Of a stretch of DNA of 56,699 nt, positions 34,370 to 43,270 are shown in pieces (position 1 is the first letter of the stretch; each line of letters starts with the position of its first letter). The notes below the pieces were generated by a model. That model was not told the origin of the DNA. It saw only the letters and a list, made by a program, of their open reading frames with translations, and did no database searches. The stretch is from an uncultured Collinsella sp. (GTDB lineage Bacteria > Actinomycetota > Coriobacteriia > Coriobacteriales > Coriobacteriaceae), in the NCBI GenBank assembly GCA_900541235.1, contig UQIW01000018.1:1-56699 (forward strand), in the 5' to 3' direction. A program made the translations under genes and the position numbers.

Positions 34370-35359
34370 ATGGCGTTGAGCAAGGCATCATGCACCGGTC
34401 GCGGATTGATTCCGGCAATTGGTGGACATGTGCACCGCATGTTCGATGAGGGTGAAGACGACCTGTTTTCGCTGAGCCTTGACGACGTGATGGATGATCG
34501 CCCGTGGACCGCCGACGAACTCATGGGCGGCGGCGGGGCTCGCCCGTCAAGCCCCAATCCCGCACTTGCGCCTGAGCCCGTATCTGCGCCGACTCCTGCG
34601 CAGTCGCCTGTTTCGACGCCCGCGCCTACGCCCGCACCCACTTCGGCGCCCACGCCCGCTCCCCGCCCCGCAAGCGACCCGTCCGAGACGGCGGCATTTC
34701 TCGCAGCAGCGACGCAGGGCAAATCGGCCGACAGCACCGTTATGTACAGCGCCCAGCAGTTGCCTGTTCCTGCGGCACGCAAGCCTCCGGTCGCAAGGCT
34801 CGATGAGCCCGTTGCCCATCAGGTTGCCTACGATTCCTGGACTGCAACCGATCTGGATGAGACCTCTACCGGCATGCCGGCGCTCGATGTTCCAGTTAAC
34901 CCGCTTTTTGCCGCCAACACGAGCGCCGCGGACTATGAGGGCGGTGCGGCATATTCCGGTTATTCCGATGGCTATGCTGGCACCGGTCGCATCGAGACCG
35001 AGGATTATGGCACCGCATCGAGCGATTATCTCAACGATCCGTACGCCGCCACGCCTGCACCGGAATATGACCCGGAGGCCGCGTCCGCGCCGGCGTATAC
35101 CAAAAGCACGGGCGAAGAGCGCTTCGCCGATTATTACGCCGAGGAAAAGGCGCTGCGTTTCTCGGAATTTCCGCAGGCAGTCAAGGTTGCCTTTATCGCC
35201 ATTATCATTGCCCTGCTCGGTGTCATTGCGTTTGAGGGGTTCCAGCTGTTCCGCGGCCCCACCCAAGCGGAGTCGGAGACCCAGCAAAAAGAGGACGACA
35301 ACCAGTACCTGGACATCAACACCCTCAAGGGCGACCCCAACGACGAGGACGACGAGTAG
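34370..35359 (+). CDS. Hypothetical Pro/Ala-rich single-pass membrane protein
   Basis: I do not recognise this 329-residue protein. It has an acidic N-terminus (MFDEGEDDLFSLSLDDVMDD) and a Pro/Ala/Thr-rich low-complexity stretch (about residues 55-105). A Tyr/Gly/Asp-rich region follows, then one membrane segment (VAFIAIIIALLGVIAFEGF, about 280-300) and an acidic tail (QKEDDNQYLDI, DPNDEDDE). No signal peptide is seen, so the long N-terminal part is probably cytoplasmic. ATG 34370 has GAAAGGA upstream; the frame open from 34274 has none. A terminator follows. Confidence 0.7.
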   Translation: MALSKASCTGRGLIPAIGGHVHRMFDEGEDDLFSLSLDDVMDDRPWTADELMGGGGARPSSPNPALAPEPVSAPTPAQSPVSTPAPTPAPTSAPTPAPRPASDPSETAAFLAAATQGKSADSTVMYSAQQLPVPAARKPPVARLDEPVAHQVAYDSWTATDLDETSTGMPALDVPVNPLFAANTSAADYEGGAAYSGYSDGYAGTGRIETEDYGTASSDYLNDPYAATPAPEYDPEAASAPAYTKSTGEERFADYYAEEKALRFSEFPQAVKVAFIAIIIALLGVIAFEGFQLFRGPTQAESETQQKEDDNQYLDINTLKGDPNDEDDE

Positions 35360-35390
35360 CGAGGGCTGAAGGCGACCACAGGATCCCGCA

Positions 35391-35418
35391 TCCAGCACCG
35401 ACTTCTAAGTGCTGTTTT
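35391..35418 (+). terminator. Intrinsic terminator after the Pro/Ala-rich membrane protein gene
   Basis: CAGCAC and GTGCTG form a 6-bp stem around a 10-nt loop followed by TTTTG, about 30 bp after the stop codon. Confidence 0.6.
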
Positions 35419-35430
35419 GTCATCCAGCCA

Positions 35431-35506
35431 CACTTTTCCGAAGTTTTAAGGTGCCTATCTCGACACTTTTCCGTACTTTTACACGGCTGATTTCGACACT
35501 TTTCCG
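35431..35506. repeat. 33-bp-period direct repeat array
   Basis: CACTTTTCCG occurs at 35431, 35464 and 35497, exactly 33 bp apart. The units share the first ten bases, a following TTTTA, and TCGA at the unit end. No coding potential. Units one and two are clear, the third partial. Confidence 0.7.
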
Positions 35507-35539
35507 GATGGAAGCCGAATAATCACTTGGGAAACCAAC

Positions 35540-35567
35540 GCCATCCGCGCGTCATTTCGCGGATGGC
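35540..35567. other. Perfect 10-bp hairpin
   Basis: GCCATCCGCG (35540-35549) pairs with CGCGGATGGC (35558-35567) with an 8-nt loop. It lies between the 33-bp repeats and the next gene and could be a terminator remnant; it is followed by a T-poor sequence. A second stem, GCCCGC/GCGGGC, with TTTT follows at 35607-35630. Confidence 0.45.
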
Positions 35568-35606
35568 GCTTGATTTCTGTCCGTACACGTTGATAGACCC
35601 CATCGT

Positions 35607-35630
35607 GCCCGCAAGGAGCGGGCGCGTTTT
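35607..35630 (+). terminator. Short terminator-like hairpin
   Basis: GCCCGC (35607-35612) and GCGGGC (35618-35623) form a stem with a 5-nt loop, followed by GCGTTTT. It lies about 95 bp upstream of the start at 35725, so it may attenuate that gene. Confidence 0.45.
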
Positions 35631-35724
35631 ATCCAGAGTCGGGGTAGAGAGTTGGCTCCACGATCCCGACGCCAACCGGCCAAGAGGCACGGTGGCCCTG
35701 CCAATATCGATGAAAGGAGTCCGT

Positions 35725-36150
35725 ATGGACAATTTCTCCGTGCGCAGTGAGCGCAACTTCCACAACCTGGCAGCCAAGCCAAAACGAATGCATCTTCTGG
35801 ACAAGCCGAACGGCTATGCCTCGGCCATGGTCAAGAGCAGTCTCCCCCACCAGATGCGCTTTACCGTGCAGGCGCTCGAGAAAGAGCTCTACACCGCCGG
35901 CGACCCGCACGTACTGCAGATCAAGCTGCTTGGAGACGACTCGCGCGAGCTGTCTAGCTGGAAGCTGTTTGCCGACGGCACGTGCGTCGCAAGCGGTTCG
36001 GGTGACTTTGCCCGCGAGTGCTTCTGCGAGGGAGCTGAGGTGTTTCTGGACCTGTGTCGCGACGCCGTCGAGACTGCCGAGCTGTGCCAGTGGAGCGAGA
36101 GGGAGTACGAGCTGTTGGGTGCCGCGCGCGGGATTGCGGGGGGGGTGTAG
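35725..36150 (+). CDS. Hypothetical protein, 141 residues
   Basis: Not recognised. A soluble alpha/beta-looking protein with no membrane segment: it begins MDNFSVRSERNFHNLAAKPK and has HQMRFTVQALEKELYTAG and a Cys-bearing C-terminal half (ARECFCEGAEVFLDLCRDAV, ETAELCQWSEREYELL). ATG 35725 is preceded by AAAGGAG at good spacing; the same frame is open to 35527 but runs through hairpins and has no site. No partner gene suggests a role. Confidence 0.65.
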   Translation: MDNFSVRSERNFHNLAAKPKRMHLLDKPNGYASAMVKSSLPHQMRFTVQALEKELYTAGDPHVLQIKLLGDDSRELSSWKLFADGTCVASGSGDFARECFCEGAEVFLDLCRDAVETAELCQWSEREYELLGAARGIAGGV

Positions 36151-36474
36151 GAACAGAAGCCTCATGACGGTGGCCTCAGCTGGAATGACGTATCGCTCGA
36201 TAAATGATCTCAACAACGTAGCCGATGCGCCGCATTTCACCTCAAAGGCATTGAGCGATCAGGAGGCGTCCAGCATTTCTTTGATATCCCCAATTGATTG
36301 TTCCGAGAAAGTCTCTTCATGTCCTTATAATCGCCCTTACGAGAAACGTGGACGAGACAGGCGTCCATATGCCGTCTCTAAACTAACGAGCCGTTCGCGG
36401 AAAGAACATCTGGCTAGCATGGGCCAAAGATATACTGGTATCGCTGCAACAATTATGGAAGATCGGCACCACCA
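36151..36474. other. Intergenic stretch, 324 bp
   Basis: No convincing gene. A 43-codon minus-strand frame (36368 to 36237, beginning MDACLVHVSRKGDYKDMKRL) is open but has no ribosome binding site. The plus strand has a good -10 box TATAAT at 36326-36331 with only a poor -35, which may start transcription of the surface-protein gene at 36475. Confidence 0.5.
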
Positions 36475-38288
36475 ATGACCTCCTTGAAATTCTCCAGGCG
36501 CTTCGCGCTTAGCCTGCTCGCCTCGCTGTCCGCCACCGTAGCGCTTGCTTTGCCCTCAACCGCCCTAGCCGCGTCGGACCCGAACCCGCCCAGCATCTCC
36601 AACGTGACGATATCCGCGACGACAGTCACGGCCGGCTCCACGCTGCATGTCGGCTATAGCGTCGATGACCCTGACGGGGTACGGTCCGTCACGCCCATAG
36701 TCGAAGTCCTTGTCGAAAACGATACCGGAGACCATGGAATCAGTTCCCGTCTCGCCTTCTCGTCGACCGGCAACACGACCGCGGGCTTCGATATCTCCAC
36801 CTCCCCGAGCGACCGGCCCTGCAGGTACCGGATCATCGGCCTCGGCGTGACCGATAGTCTTGGATGGGTTACCGATGTCTACGACACGACGTATGCCGAG
36901 GAGAAGGGGCTCGACTGTCCGACCTTCACCACCGACCCCCTCGAGTATGAGGTGACCGAGGGACCCGAGGACCAAAACCCGCCGACCGTGTCCTCCGTGT
37001 CGCTCTCGAGCAGGGAGGTCGCAACCGGTGCCGACCTCCACATCTCTTGGACCGTCTCCGATGCCGACGGCGTTCGCTCCGTTTCCCCCATACTGCGGCA
37101 GGGCTGGGAGAATTCGGACGACGGCTGCTCTGTTTCGTCAGCCTATTATCACGGAGGCTCGTCTATCGACGGGTTTGACCTCACATTCGACAGCAATAGG
37201 ATCGGAAGGCACAGGCTGATCGGCCTTTCGGTCACGATGGCCTAGGGTTCGAGACCGATGTGTACGAGAGTTCCTACGCCAGGGCCAACGGCATTTCGGG
37301 CGCGACTTTCTCGGTTGGCGACCCGAGCGAGCTGTGCTTCGAGGTGACCGGCAGCGCGATCGACCGGAACCCGCCCACGGTCTCGAACGTTTCCATCTCC
37401 GCGAAGAGGGTCCCCGTCGGCGGGATCCTCCGTATCTATTGCAATGTAGGCGACGCGGACGGCGTAAAGTCTGTCTCCCCGATCCTCGGCGACCCCGGCT
37501 ATGTCGAGGACCCGAACTCTTTAAAGACCCGCAAAACGTTGAGCTGCAGCTACGATGCGGCAAGGGGCTATATCGAAATCGAGTTCCCCACGTCGCTCTC
37601 GATGGGCTCGTTTGAAATCCAAGCCCTCGCGGTCCTCGACAAGACGGGCCACGAGACCTTCGTCTACAGCTCCGCCTACGCCGAGCGTAACGGCAAGACC
37701 GGCGTTCAGACCTTTGATGTCGACGACGCGGGGGACGTCACCTTCGACGTGACCGCTCCGCTGTATGCCGCCACCAAGGGCGACGGGCAGGCGTATGCAA
37801 AGGACGGCGAGGCCGGTCTGACCTTCCGCTTCAGCGGTCCTCTCGATGAGTTCACGCGTCTCCTCGTGGACGGAACTGAGGTCTCCGCCGAGAACTACAC
37901 CGCAACCAGGGGCAGCACGATTATCGAGCTCAGGCCGTCCTACCTGGACACGCTCGCCGGCGGCGGACACACCGTCACGGCCGTCTGGAAGGACGGGACG
38001 GCGACCGATGCGTCCTTCACCGTGGAGGGGAAGGCCCAAGGGGAGCAGGCGGGCGGAAAGACCGACGTAGATTCACCCGGCGACAACAAAAGTGATCCTG
38101 CCACTCCTGAAAAGGACGCCGACGAGGCGGCTACAAAAAAGTCGGGACGCACGACAGCCGATGAACCAAAGCTCGCTGCAACCGGCGACTCCACTTGGAT
38201 GGCCAGCATCGCATTGGCCATGGCGGCCACGGCCTGCTTCACGGCAGCGAGAAGGCTTGAGCCCAAGCAGCATAGGCACGAACAGTAG
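36475..38288 (+). pseudogene. Sortase-type surface protein with Ig-like repeats, frameshifted
   Basis: Two consecutive frames encode one protein of about 604 residues. It has a signal peptide (RRFALSLLASLSATVALALP, cleaved after ALAA) and three repeats beginning NPPSISNVTISA, NPPTVSSVSLSS and NPPTVSNVSISA, each with DGVRSVTPI/DGVKSVSPI. A linker, the sorting motif LAATGD, a membrane segment and the basic tail RRLEPKQHRHEQ follow. The frame breaks at about 37231-37236: one missing base after GTCAC restores VTDGLGFETDVYESSYA, matching VTDSLGWVTDVYDTTYA of the previous repeat. As read, translation stops at 37243-37245 and the product loses its anchor. It is a pseudogene, a phase variant or a sequencing error. 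Confidence 0.8.
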
Positions 38289-38470
38289 CTCAAAGCGAAC
38301 TCAACTGGGAAGGGCAGATGGATAGCCGTCCTTCTCTTATAATCAACCCAATCCGCTGAAATGCAATCAGTTAACGAGTTTCGCCAGACGCTCGGCCTCT
38401 ACCCCGCTCTAGCAAGCCACCAGGCGATGAGATAATGCCCACGACTATCAACGTAAGCAAGGAGCGCGCT

Positions 38471-39705
38471 ATGGCAGACAACGAGACCAAACCCTCGGCG
38501 AACGACGGCCGAGAGGAGCTCGTGGCAAAACAGCTCGCATCGACCAAAATCCACCTCGCGCTCACTCAGAAGCGGGTGGACGTCTCCGGCGCCATCAAGC
38601 TACCGCTCGAGCGAATTCCCCAACTCGGCGTGGCGTTCGCCTCGCTCCCCTCGATGTTTCGCACCGTCACCAACACGGTGAGCGTGCCCACGCTGCTCCA
38701 GGCGACTGACAAATATGGTAACCCGCTCGATCCGTCGAAACTCAACACGTTCAAGGACGGCAGCGGTCTCACAGGGGGCTACCGCGACGCCGCCAAGGGC
38801 CTTGGGCAGGCGCGCTTCCACGTAGTCGAGGGCGACATCGCCACGAGCGTCACGCAGGTGCCTTACGATCCAACATCGCTATTCATGGCAGCCGCAATCG
38901 CGCAGATAAACCAAAAGCTCGACTCCATCCAGGAGTCCGTCGACGAAATGTTCGAGTACATGCGTCAGCGCGACAAGGCCAACATGCGTGGCAACCTCAA
39001 GACGCTCGCAGACATCCTCAACGGTTACGGCCTCAACTACGGCAACGCCACCTACATGGCAAACGCCCATATGAAGGTGCTCGACATCAAGCAGTCGTCC
39101 GCGCAGGACATGGAACTCTTCCGCTCGCAGGCACAGGCGGATCTGAAAAAGAAAGGGTTCATCGAGGTGCGAGACGGCTTGGGCAGACGCCTCGACAAGG
39201 TGCTCGACTACCTCAAAGACTGCCAGCTCGCCACCTACATCCACGCGTTCTCGCTGTTCCTCGAACCCATGCTCGCCCAGAACTTCGAGCCCGCAAAGCT
39301 CGCGGACGCCACTGCGAAGATCGAGGCTGATTCGATCGCGTACCGCGAGCTCTACACCGACTGCTACAACGCACTCGAAGCGGGGCTGACGACACCGTCG
39401 ATGCGGCACTGCTGGGCGGTATCGCGTCCGCGGGCAAATTGCTCGGTCACGCCATCGCAAAGACCCCCGTGGGCGACCATACACTCATCGACGAGGCGCT
39501 CGAAGGCGCAGGAGAGAGCATCGGAAAGTTCAACGACAAGCAATCCGAGAAACTCCTCGAAAAGCTCCATCAGGCAAAGACGCCCGACGTCACGCCGTTC
39601 AAGCAGAGCGTAAAGGAGATCGACACCCTCTACAACCGCCCCGCGCAGATCGCCGTGGACGCCGAGAACGTCTACATCTTGCCTGCCAAGCAGCAGGAAG
39701 AGTAA
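38471..39705 (+). pseudogene. Unknown protein of about 410 residues, frameshifted
   Basis: The frame from ATG 38471 (AAGGAG upstream) reads well to YTDCYNALEAG and then loses sense. A -1 shift at the G-run 39382-39385 continues as ADDTVDAALLGGIASAGKLL, then AIAKTPVGDHTLIDEALEGA, to the end at 39705. One missing G explains it. I do not recognise the family. Features are a helical, coiled-coil-like middle (AAAIAQINQKLDSIQESVDE, MFEYMRQRDKANMRGNLKTL), LKDCQLATYIHAFSLFLEPM, and no signal peptide. The uncorrected frame ends at 39613 with a nonsense Arg/Ser-rich tail. Confidence 0.72.
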
Positions 39706-39715
39706 CGATACGCGA

Positions 39716-39735
39716 CAGGCACGCGCCATGCAGAC
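39716..39735. repeat. Fragment of the duplicated cassette
   Basis: CAGGCACGCGCCATGCAGA is identical to 41948-41966 in cassette copy B and close to 40593-40608 in copy A. This third, short copy sits between the frameshifted gene and the exonuclease gene. Confidence 0.6.
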
Positions 39736-39746
39736 AGCTAACGCCC

Positions 39747-40481
39747 CTACCTTCCCGCCGCCTTCAGCTTCAGCAGCAGGTCGCCCAGCTCGGGGCACTT
39801 GCTAGAGAGGCGTGTCTGGGCCCGCTCGCCCATCCCCCAACGTTGGCGGACTTCTTGGGCGCGCGGACTCACGTGATAGTCCCCGTCCATCACCTGCTTG
39901 AGCAGCTTGGCGGTCACGCGCGCATCGGCTAGGGCGCTGTGGGCATGGCCCGTCGACTCGTCAAACTCGATGCCGAACCACGTTGCCGCGTCGCCCAACG
40001 AGACGCGCCCGTGGCTGCCAACGTCCATGATCGAGGTGTAAAACGCCTGCAGGTCGGCCCAGTCCGTAGGAAATGTGGAAAGGTCGATGTGCTTTGCCTG
40101 GCACTCGGTCAAAAGCTGCCGACGGTCCGCACCGCCCCAACAGACCACCTGGGCGGAGTAGCGACCGATCCAATCGCTGAGCCTTTTTATCACCATGTAG
40201 AGCGGATCGGCCATCGCGGTGTCCACGGCCGATATCCCCGTGAGCTCGCGGACGGGATATGCAACGCCTTCGGTAAATTCCGTCTGCACAAACTGCGAGA
40301 ACTCGCCCATAACGTTGCCGTGGTAATCGAGCTTAACGGCGCCGACCTCGATAATCTCATTGCGCAGCCCACGGCGCTGGCGCTGCTTTGGCACCGGCGC
40401 AAACTCAAAGTCCAGCACAATCTGGCGCGCAAAGTTCGTCGTATCGATAGCCGAGATACACGGCGTCTTTTCAGCTGACAC
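39747..40481 (-). CDS. DEDDh-family 3'-5' exonuclease
   Basis: A 244-residue DnaQ-like exonuclease. Seen are ExoI IVLDFEFAPV (DxE), RNEIIEVGAVKLDYHG, ExoII around LTGISAVDTAM and TDWADLQAFY, and ExoIII HAHSALADARVTAKLL (H and D). All four acidic residues and the His are present. It would digest DNA or RNA from the 3' end; which substrate is unknown. The start is GTG at 40481 with GGAGAAAGG upstream. Its upstream region is cassette copy A. Confidence 0.87.
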   Translation of the reverse strand: MSAEKTPCISAIDTTNFARQIVLDFEFAPVPKQRQRRGLRNEIIEVGAVKLDYHGNVMGEFSQFVQTEFTEGVAYPVRELTGISAVDTAMADPLYMVIKRLSDWIGRYSAQVVCWGGADRRQLLTECQAKHIDLSTFPTDWADLQAFYTSIMDVGSHGRVSLGDAATWFGIEFDESTGHAHSALADARVTAKLLKQVMDGDYHVSPRAQEVRQRWGMGERAQTRLSSKCPELGDLLLKLKAAGR

Positions 40482-40519
40482 GGTTAGGGCCTTTCTCCGT
40501 TGCTTGCCGCTTGTTACAT

Positions 40520-41190
40520 AAGCGGCTACATTGCCGTAAGGATAGGTGGCCGCGCGGACATGAAAGCTGGGCGCAATACCATGCGCTAATCACACGCCAT
40601 GCAGACGGCCCCAAGAGAGTCGCCCGCTCTATTCAAATGGATGAAAAGATTTAGGCCCGGTGACTTGAATCAGCGGTCATCCCGGGCCCATCAATATGCA
40701 GTGTACCTACAGAGGGCTGGTTAATCAAACGGGCTTTCGGTGACGAAGACCTGCGCGTCTAGCCCCAATCGCCCAGCGCCGTCTTCTGCCGCCCTTACGA
40801 AAGGCTGCTATTCGAGGGAATCACGTTGCTGTTATTATCGAACATATATTCGTATTTATGACCGCGCTTTGATTGAATGGCAGTTGTTGACGGCAGTTCC
40901 ATGTGCCGGGCAGCGCCCTCCATGCGACGGGAGGTGATGCCCATGACCGATCTGATTGATTTCGTGAAGCTCCTGACCGCTTTGGTCTCGCTCCTCACGG
41001 CGCTTATCGGACTTTCCGAGGCACTTAAGCAGCGTACGAAGCAAAAGAAGAGGGGTCGACGCCGTTAAGGCATTGACCCCTTAATCGAAGTAACGGCGCT
41101 GCCCAGCTATCCACAACTTGGGCTGCCGTCGACCTTACTCTACCCACGGACATTGAGTTTAACAAATGGTTTTTTCGGTAGCGAAGCCTC
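40520..41190. repeat. Duplicated intergenic cassette, copy A
   Basis: About 670 bp that recur, with substitutions and one deletion, at 41886-43862. Shared landmarks are a GGCTACNTTGC start and a block containing CCCCAAGAGAGTCGCCCGCT (40611-40630). A hairpin with GGCCCGGTGACTTGAATCAG (40652-40671) and its CCGGGCC partner, the small-peptide gene and the tail CTGCCCAGCTATC...TTGGGCTGCCGT follow. The stretch 40482-40942 holds nothing else recognisable. Confidence 0.85.
40943..41068 (+). CDS. Small hydrophobic, cationic peptide (toxin-like)
   Basis: A 41-residue peptide: MTDLIDFVKLLTALVSLLTA, LIGLSEALKQ, then a basic tail ending KKRGRRR. One hydrophobic helix plus a Lys/Arg-rich end is the build of type I toxins and holin-like small toxins, but no family match is certain. 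The ATG at 40943 has GGGAGGTG 8 nt upstream; an in-frame ATG two codons earlier is too close to it. A hairpin (AGGGGTC/GACCCCT) overlaps the stop codon and another (ACGGC..GCCCA/TGGGC..GCCGT) follows. A decayed second copy exists at 43639-43752. Confidence 0.6.
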   Translation: MTDLIDFVKLLTALVSLLTALIGLSEALKQRTKQKKRGRRR

Positions 41191-41218
41191 GGTCCCTCAG
41201 CCGCTCAGCACCTGCTTC

Positions 41219-41860
41219 CTACTCCAGCCACCATTCCATATCCACGGAGCACTCGACCTCGATAGGCTCTGGCTCCAGCACCGTCTCCTCGGAGCCTCCG
41301 GACGCCCCATCGGGAGCACACGCGGCAACACAGTATGTTCGACCATAGCCCGCCGCCCGACTGTTATACGAGATATGCTTGACGCCGCCCAGCATAGACC
41401 CCGCCGCAACGGCAAGTGCCTGCGCGTTGCCGCGAGCACGTTCAACCGCACGGGCAATCAGGGCGTCTTCCGCCGCGCGCTGATCCGCCAACTCAAATCG
41501 AATGCTCATGTCGGCATGTGACTCGCAGGTATTGAGTGCGGTCCACACAGCAGCAAAGTCAGTCGAATCGACAGGCGCGGCAACCGTACCGTACGCATAG
41601 TAGTTGTAGCCCACAATCGTCGCCTTCTTGCGCGTCATCTGCGCATAACAAGTGTACCGACAGCATGTTAATTCGCTATCCAAACCAAAGGGCGCCAGCG
41701 CGGCGGCTACGCGGGCGCGATCGGTGTTGTAATCCTCCAGGCACGATTCCTTGGTGGTGCGGCGACCACCAAAGCCAATGCTAAAGATCACGCGGTCGGG
41801 CATAACCTCGTCCTCTATCTCGGCGCCAACGCTCACATAACCGGTCTTATCCGTTGCCAT
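41219..41860 (-). CDS. SIMPL-domain (DUF541) protein
   Basis: A 213-residue protein of the SIMPL/DUF541 family, whose members are otherwise often periplasmic or surface proteins of unclear function. This one has no signal peptide. Seen are GYVSVGAEIEDEVMPDRVIF, VAAALAPFGL, RKKATIVGYNYYAYGTV, ALIARAVERARGNAQALAVA and ending DMEWWLE. ATG 41860 has AAAGGA upstream. It is flanked on both sides by copies of the same cassette (A and B), so it may have been duplicated or inserted with them. Confidence 0.75.
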   Translation of the reverse strand: MATDKTGYVSVGAEIEDEVMPDRVIFSIGFGGRRTTKESCLEDYNTDRARVAAALAPFGLDSELTCCRYTCYAQMTRKKATIVGYNYYAYGTVAAPVDSTDFAAVWTALNTCESHADMSIRFELADQRAAEDALIARAVERARGNAQALAVAAGSMLGGVKHISYNSRAAGYGRTYCVAACAPDGASGGSEETVLEPEPIEVECSVDMEWWLE

Positions 41861-41885
41861 GACATCCGTCCTTTCCACGAATGGC

Positions 41886-42006
41886 TACGTTGCGGTAAGC
41901 GTAGCCACCCGTGCGGACACAAAAATGGGATGCTGTGCCACGCGCGCCAGGCACGCGCCATGCAGATGGCCCCAAGAGAGTCGCCCGCTCTATTCAAATG
42001 GATGAA
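41886..42006. repeat. Duplicated cassette, copy B, left part
   Basis: Matches copy A from GGCTACGTTGCGGTAAG to CTATTCAAATGGATGAA (42006), including CCCCAAGAGAGTCGCCCGCT. The match then stops abruptly where the IS110 element begins and resumes at 43591. Confidence 0.85.
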
Positions 42007-42010
42007 GACG

Positions 42011-42026
42011 ATATGAGAAAGCCATT
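42011..42026 (+). repeat. Left subterminal inverted repeat of the IS110 element
   Basis: ATATGAGAAAGCCATT, perfectly complementary to 43572-43587. It is set in a few bases from the inferred element end. A stem GTGCGGTA/TACCGCAC lies further in, shortly before the transposase start. Confidence 0.85.
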
Positions 42027-42140
42027 TGGGTCGCCTCCCCCGCGGCGCAGCTTCTTTCCGCGGGCTCGGGATGCCACAATGGGCTTTGAGTATCAGCCCG
42101 TGCGGTAGCCCTTACCGCACCTGCGGGGAGGAGGCTTCCC

Positions 42141-43250
42141 ATGCCCCATGTTACCTCCATCGGCCTGGACGTCCACGCGCGATCGGTCGCCGCCGCGGCG
42201 TTCAACCCCTTCACCGGCGAGGTGGTGCACCGTGACTTCGGGACGGACGCCGCCGAGATCGCGGAGTGGGCCCTCGGGTTCGAGGAGCCCAGGGCCTGCT
42301 ACGAGAGCGGCCCCACCGGCTTCCACATGGCGCGCGAGCTGCGCGCGCTCGGCCTCGACTGCGCCGTGGCCGCCGTCTCCAAGATGCAGAGGCCGGCGGC
42401 GGACGCGCGCCGCAAGAACGACCGGCGCGACGCCGAGTTCATCGCCCGCATGCTCGCCACCCACAACATCGTGGAGGTCCCGCTGCCCGATGCGGCCGTC
42501 GAGGCCGCCCGGGACCTCGACCGCGCCCTCGACGACGCCACGGCGGAGTACCGCCGCGCCAGGCAGCGACTCAACATGTTCCTGATCAGGCTGGGCCACG
42601 TCTGGGACGAGCGCAACGCCGACGGGACGAGGAAGGGATCCTGGACGCGCGCCCACTGGAGGTGGATATCCGGGATCAGGCTCGAGGGGCCCCAGCGCGA
42701 CGTGCTCGAGTACTACGTCACGGCCGCGAGGTCCGCGGAGTCGGACCGCCGGCAGCTCGAGAAGAAGGTGCTCGCCCTCGCCCGGACCGACCGGTGGCGC
42801 CCGGCCGTCGAGGCGCTCTCCTGCATCAAGGGAATCGACGCCCTGACGGCCTTCAGGCTCGCAGCCGAGGCGGGCTCCTTCACGAGGTTCCGGACGGCCC
42901 CGGCCTTCGCGAGCTGGTGCGGGCTGGTCCCGTCGGAGCGCTCGAGCGGCGAGACCGAGCGGCGCGGCGGGATAACCAAGACGGGCAACCGGCTCGCCAG
43001 GACGGCACTGGTGGAGTCGGCGTGGCACTACCTGACGTGCACGCCCCGCCCGAAGCCCCCGGCGCCCGGCGCGGACGTCCCCGCGGCGATCCGGGCGCGC
43101 GCCGACGCCTGCACCGCCAGGCTCTGCCGCCGCCGCGAGGCGCTGGCGGCGGCGGGCAAGAGCTCGTGCAAGGCAAACGCCGCCGTCGCGCGCGAGCTCG
43201 CCTGCTGGGTCTGGGAGATCGGGCGCCGGGCGGAGGGGACCCTCGGCTGA
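42141..43250 (+). CDS. IS110-family transposase (DEDD RuvC-like + Tnp_20)
   Basis: The 369-residue RNA-guided-type recombinase of the element. The N-terminal RuvC-like DEDD domain has IGLDVHARSVAAAAF, ACYESGPTGFHMARELRALG and KNDRRDAEFIARML. A helical middle follows. The C-terminal Tnp_20 domain has ALSCIKGIDALTAFRLAAEA, FASWCGLVPSERSSGE and TKTGNRLARTALVESAW, with the conserved serine in this last region. Reading frame complete, GGGGAGGAGG upstream of ATG 42141. GC content and Arg/Ala use are higher than in neighbouring genes, fitting recent arrival. Confidence 0.93.
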   Translation: MPHVTSIGLDVHARSVAAAAFNPFTGEVVHRDFGTDAAEIAEWALGFEEPRACYESGPTGFHMARELRALGLDCAVAAVSKMQRPAADARRKNDRRDAEFIARMLATHNIVEVPLPDAAVEAARDLDRALDDATAEYRRARQRLNMFLIRLGHVWDERNADGTRKGSWTRAHWRWISGIRLEGPQRDVLEYYVTAARSAESDRRQLEKKVLALARTDRWRPAVEALSCIKGIDALTAFRLAAEAGSFTRFRTAPAFASWCGLVPSERSSGETERRGGITKTGNRLARTALVESAWHYLTCTPRPKPPAPGADVPAAIRARADACTARLCRRREALAAAGKSSCKANAAVARELACWVWEIGRRAEGTLG

Positions 43251-43270
43251 CCCCGTCGGACAACAAGCCT

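Noticed and set aside
35431..35506. Possible CRISPR-like array with 33-bp period
   Set aside because: Only a 10-bp core is fully conserved and the intervening 23 bp are partly alike, so it is a diverged tandem repeat.
36237..36368. 43-codon minus-strand frame as a small gene
   Set aside because: No ribosome binding site, no family resemblance and no partner. Kept only as a note in the intergenic entry.
37260..38288. Independent gene starting at 37260
   Set aside because: It begins mid-repeat without a signal peptide or ribosome binding site and is the frameshifted continuation of the gene at 36475.
40652..40692. tRNA-like fold in the cassette hairpin
   Set aside because: Single stem with a bulge; no anticodon or T-arm features. 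No tRNA genes were recognised anywhere in the window.
40795..40998. Minus-strand 67-codon frame opposite the small peptide
   Set aside because: Ser/Arg-rich shadow of the cassette with no start signals; an antisense RNA, if any, need not be coding.
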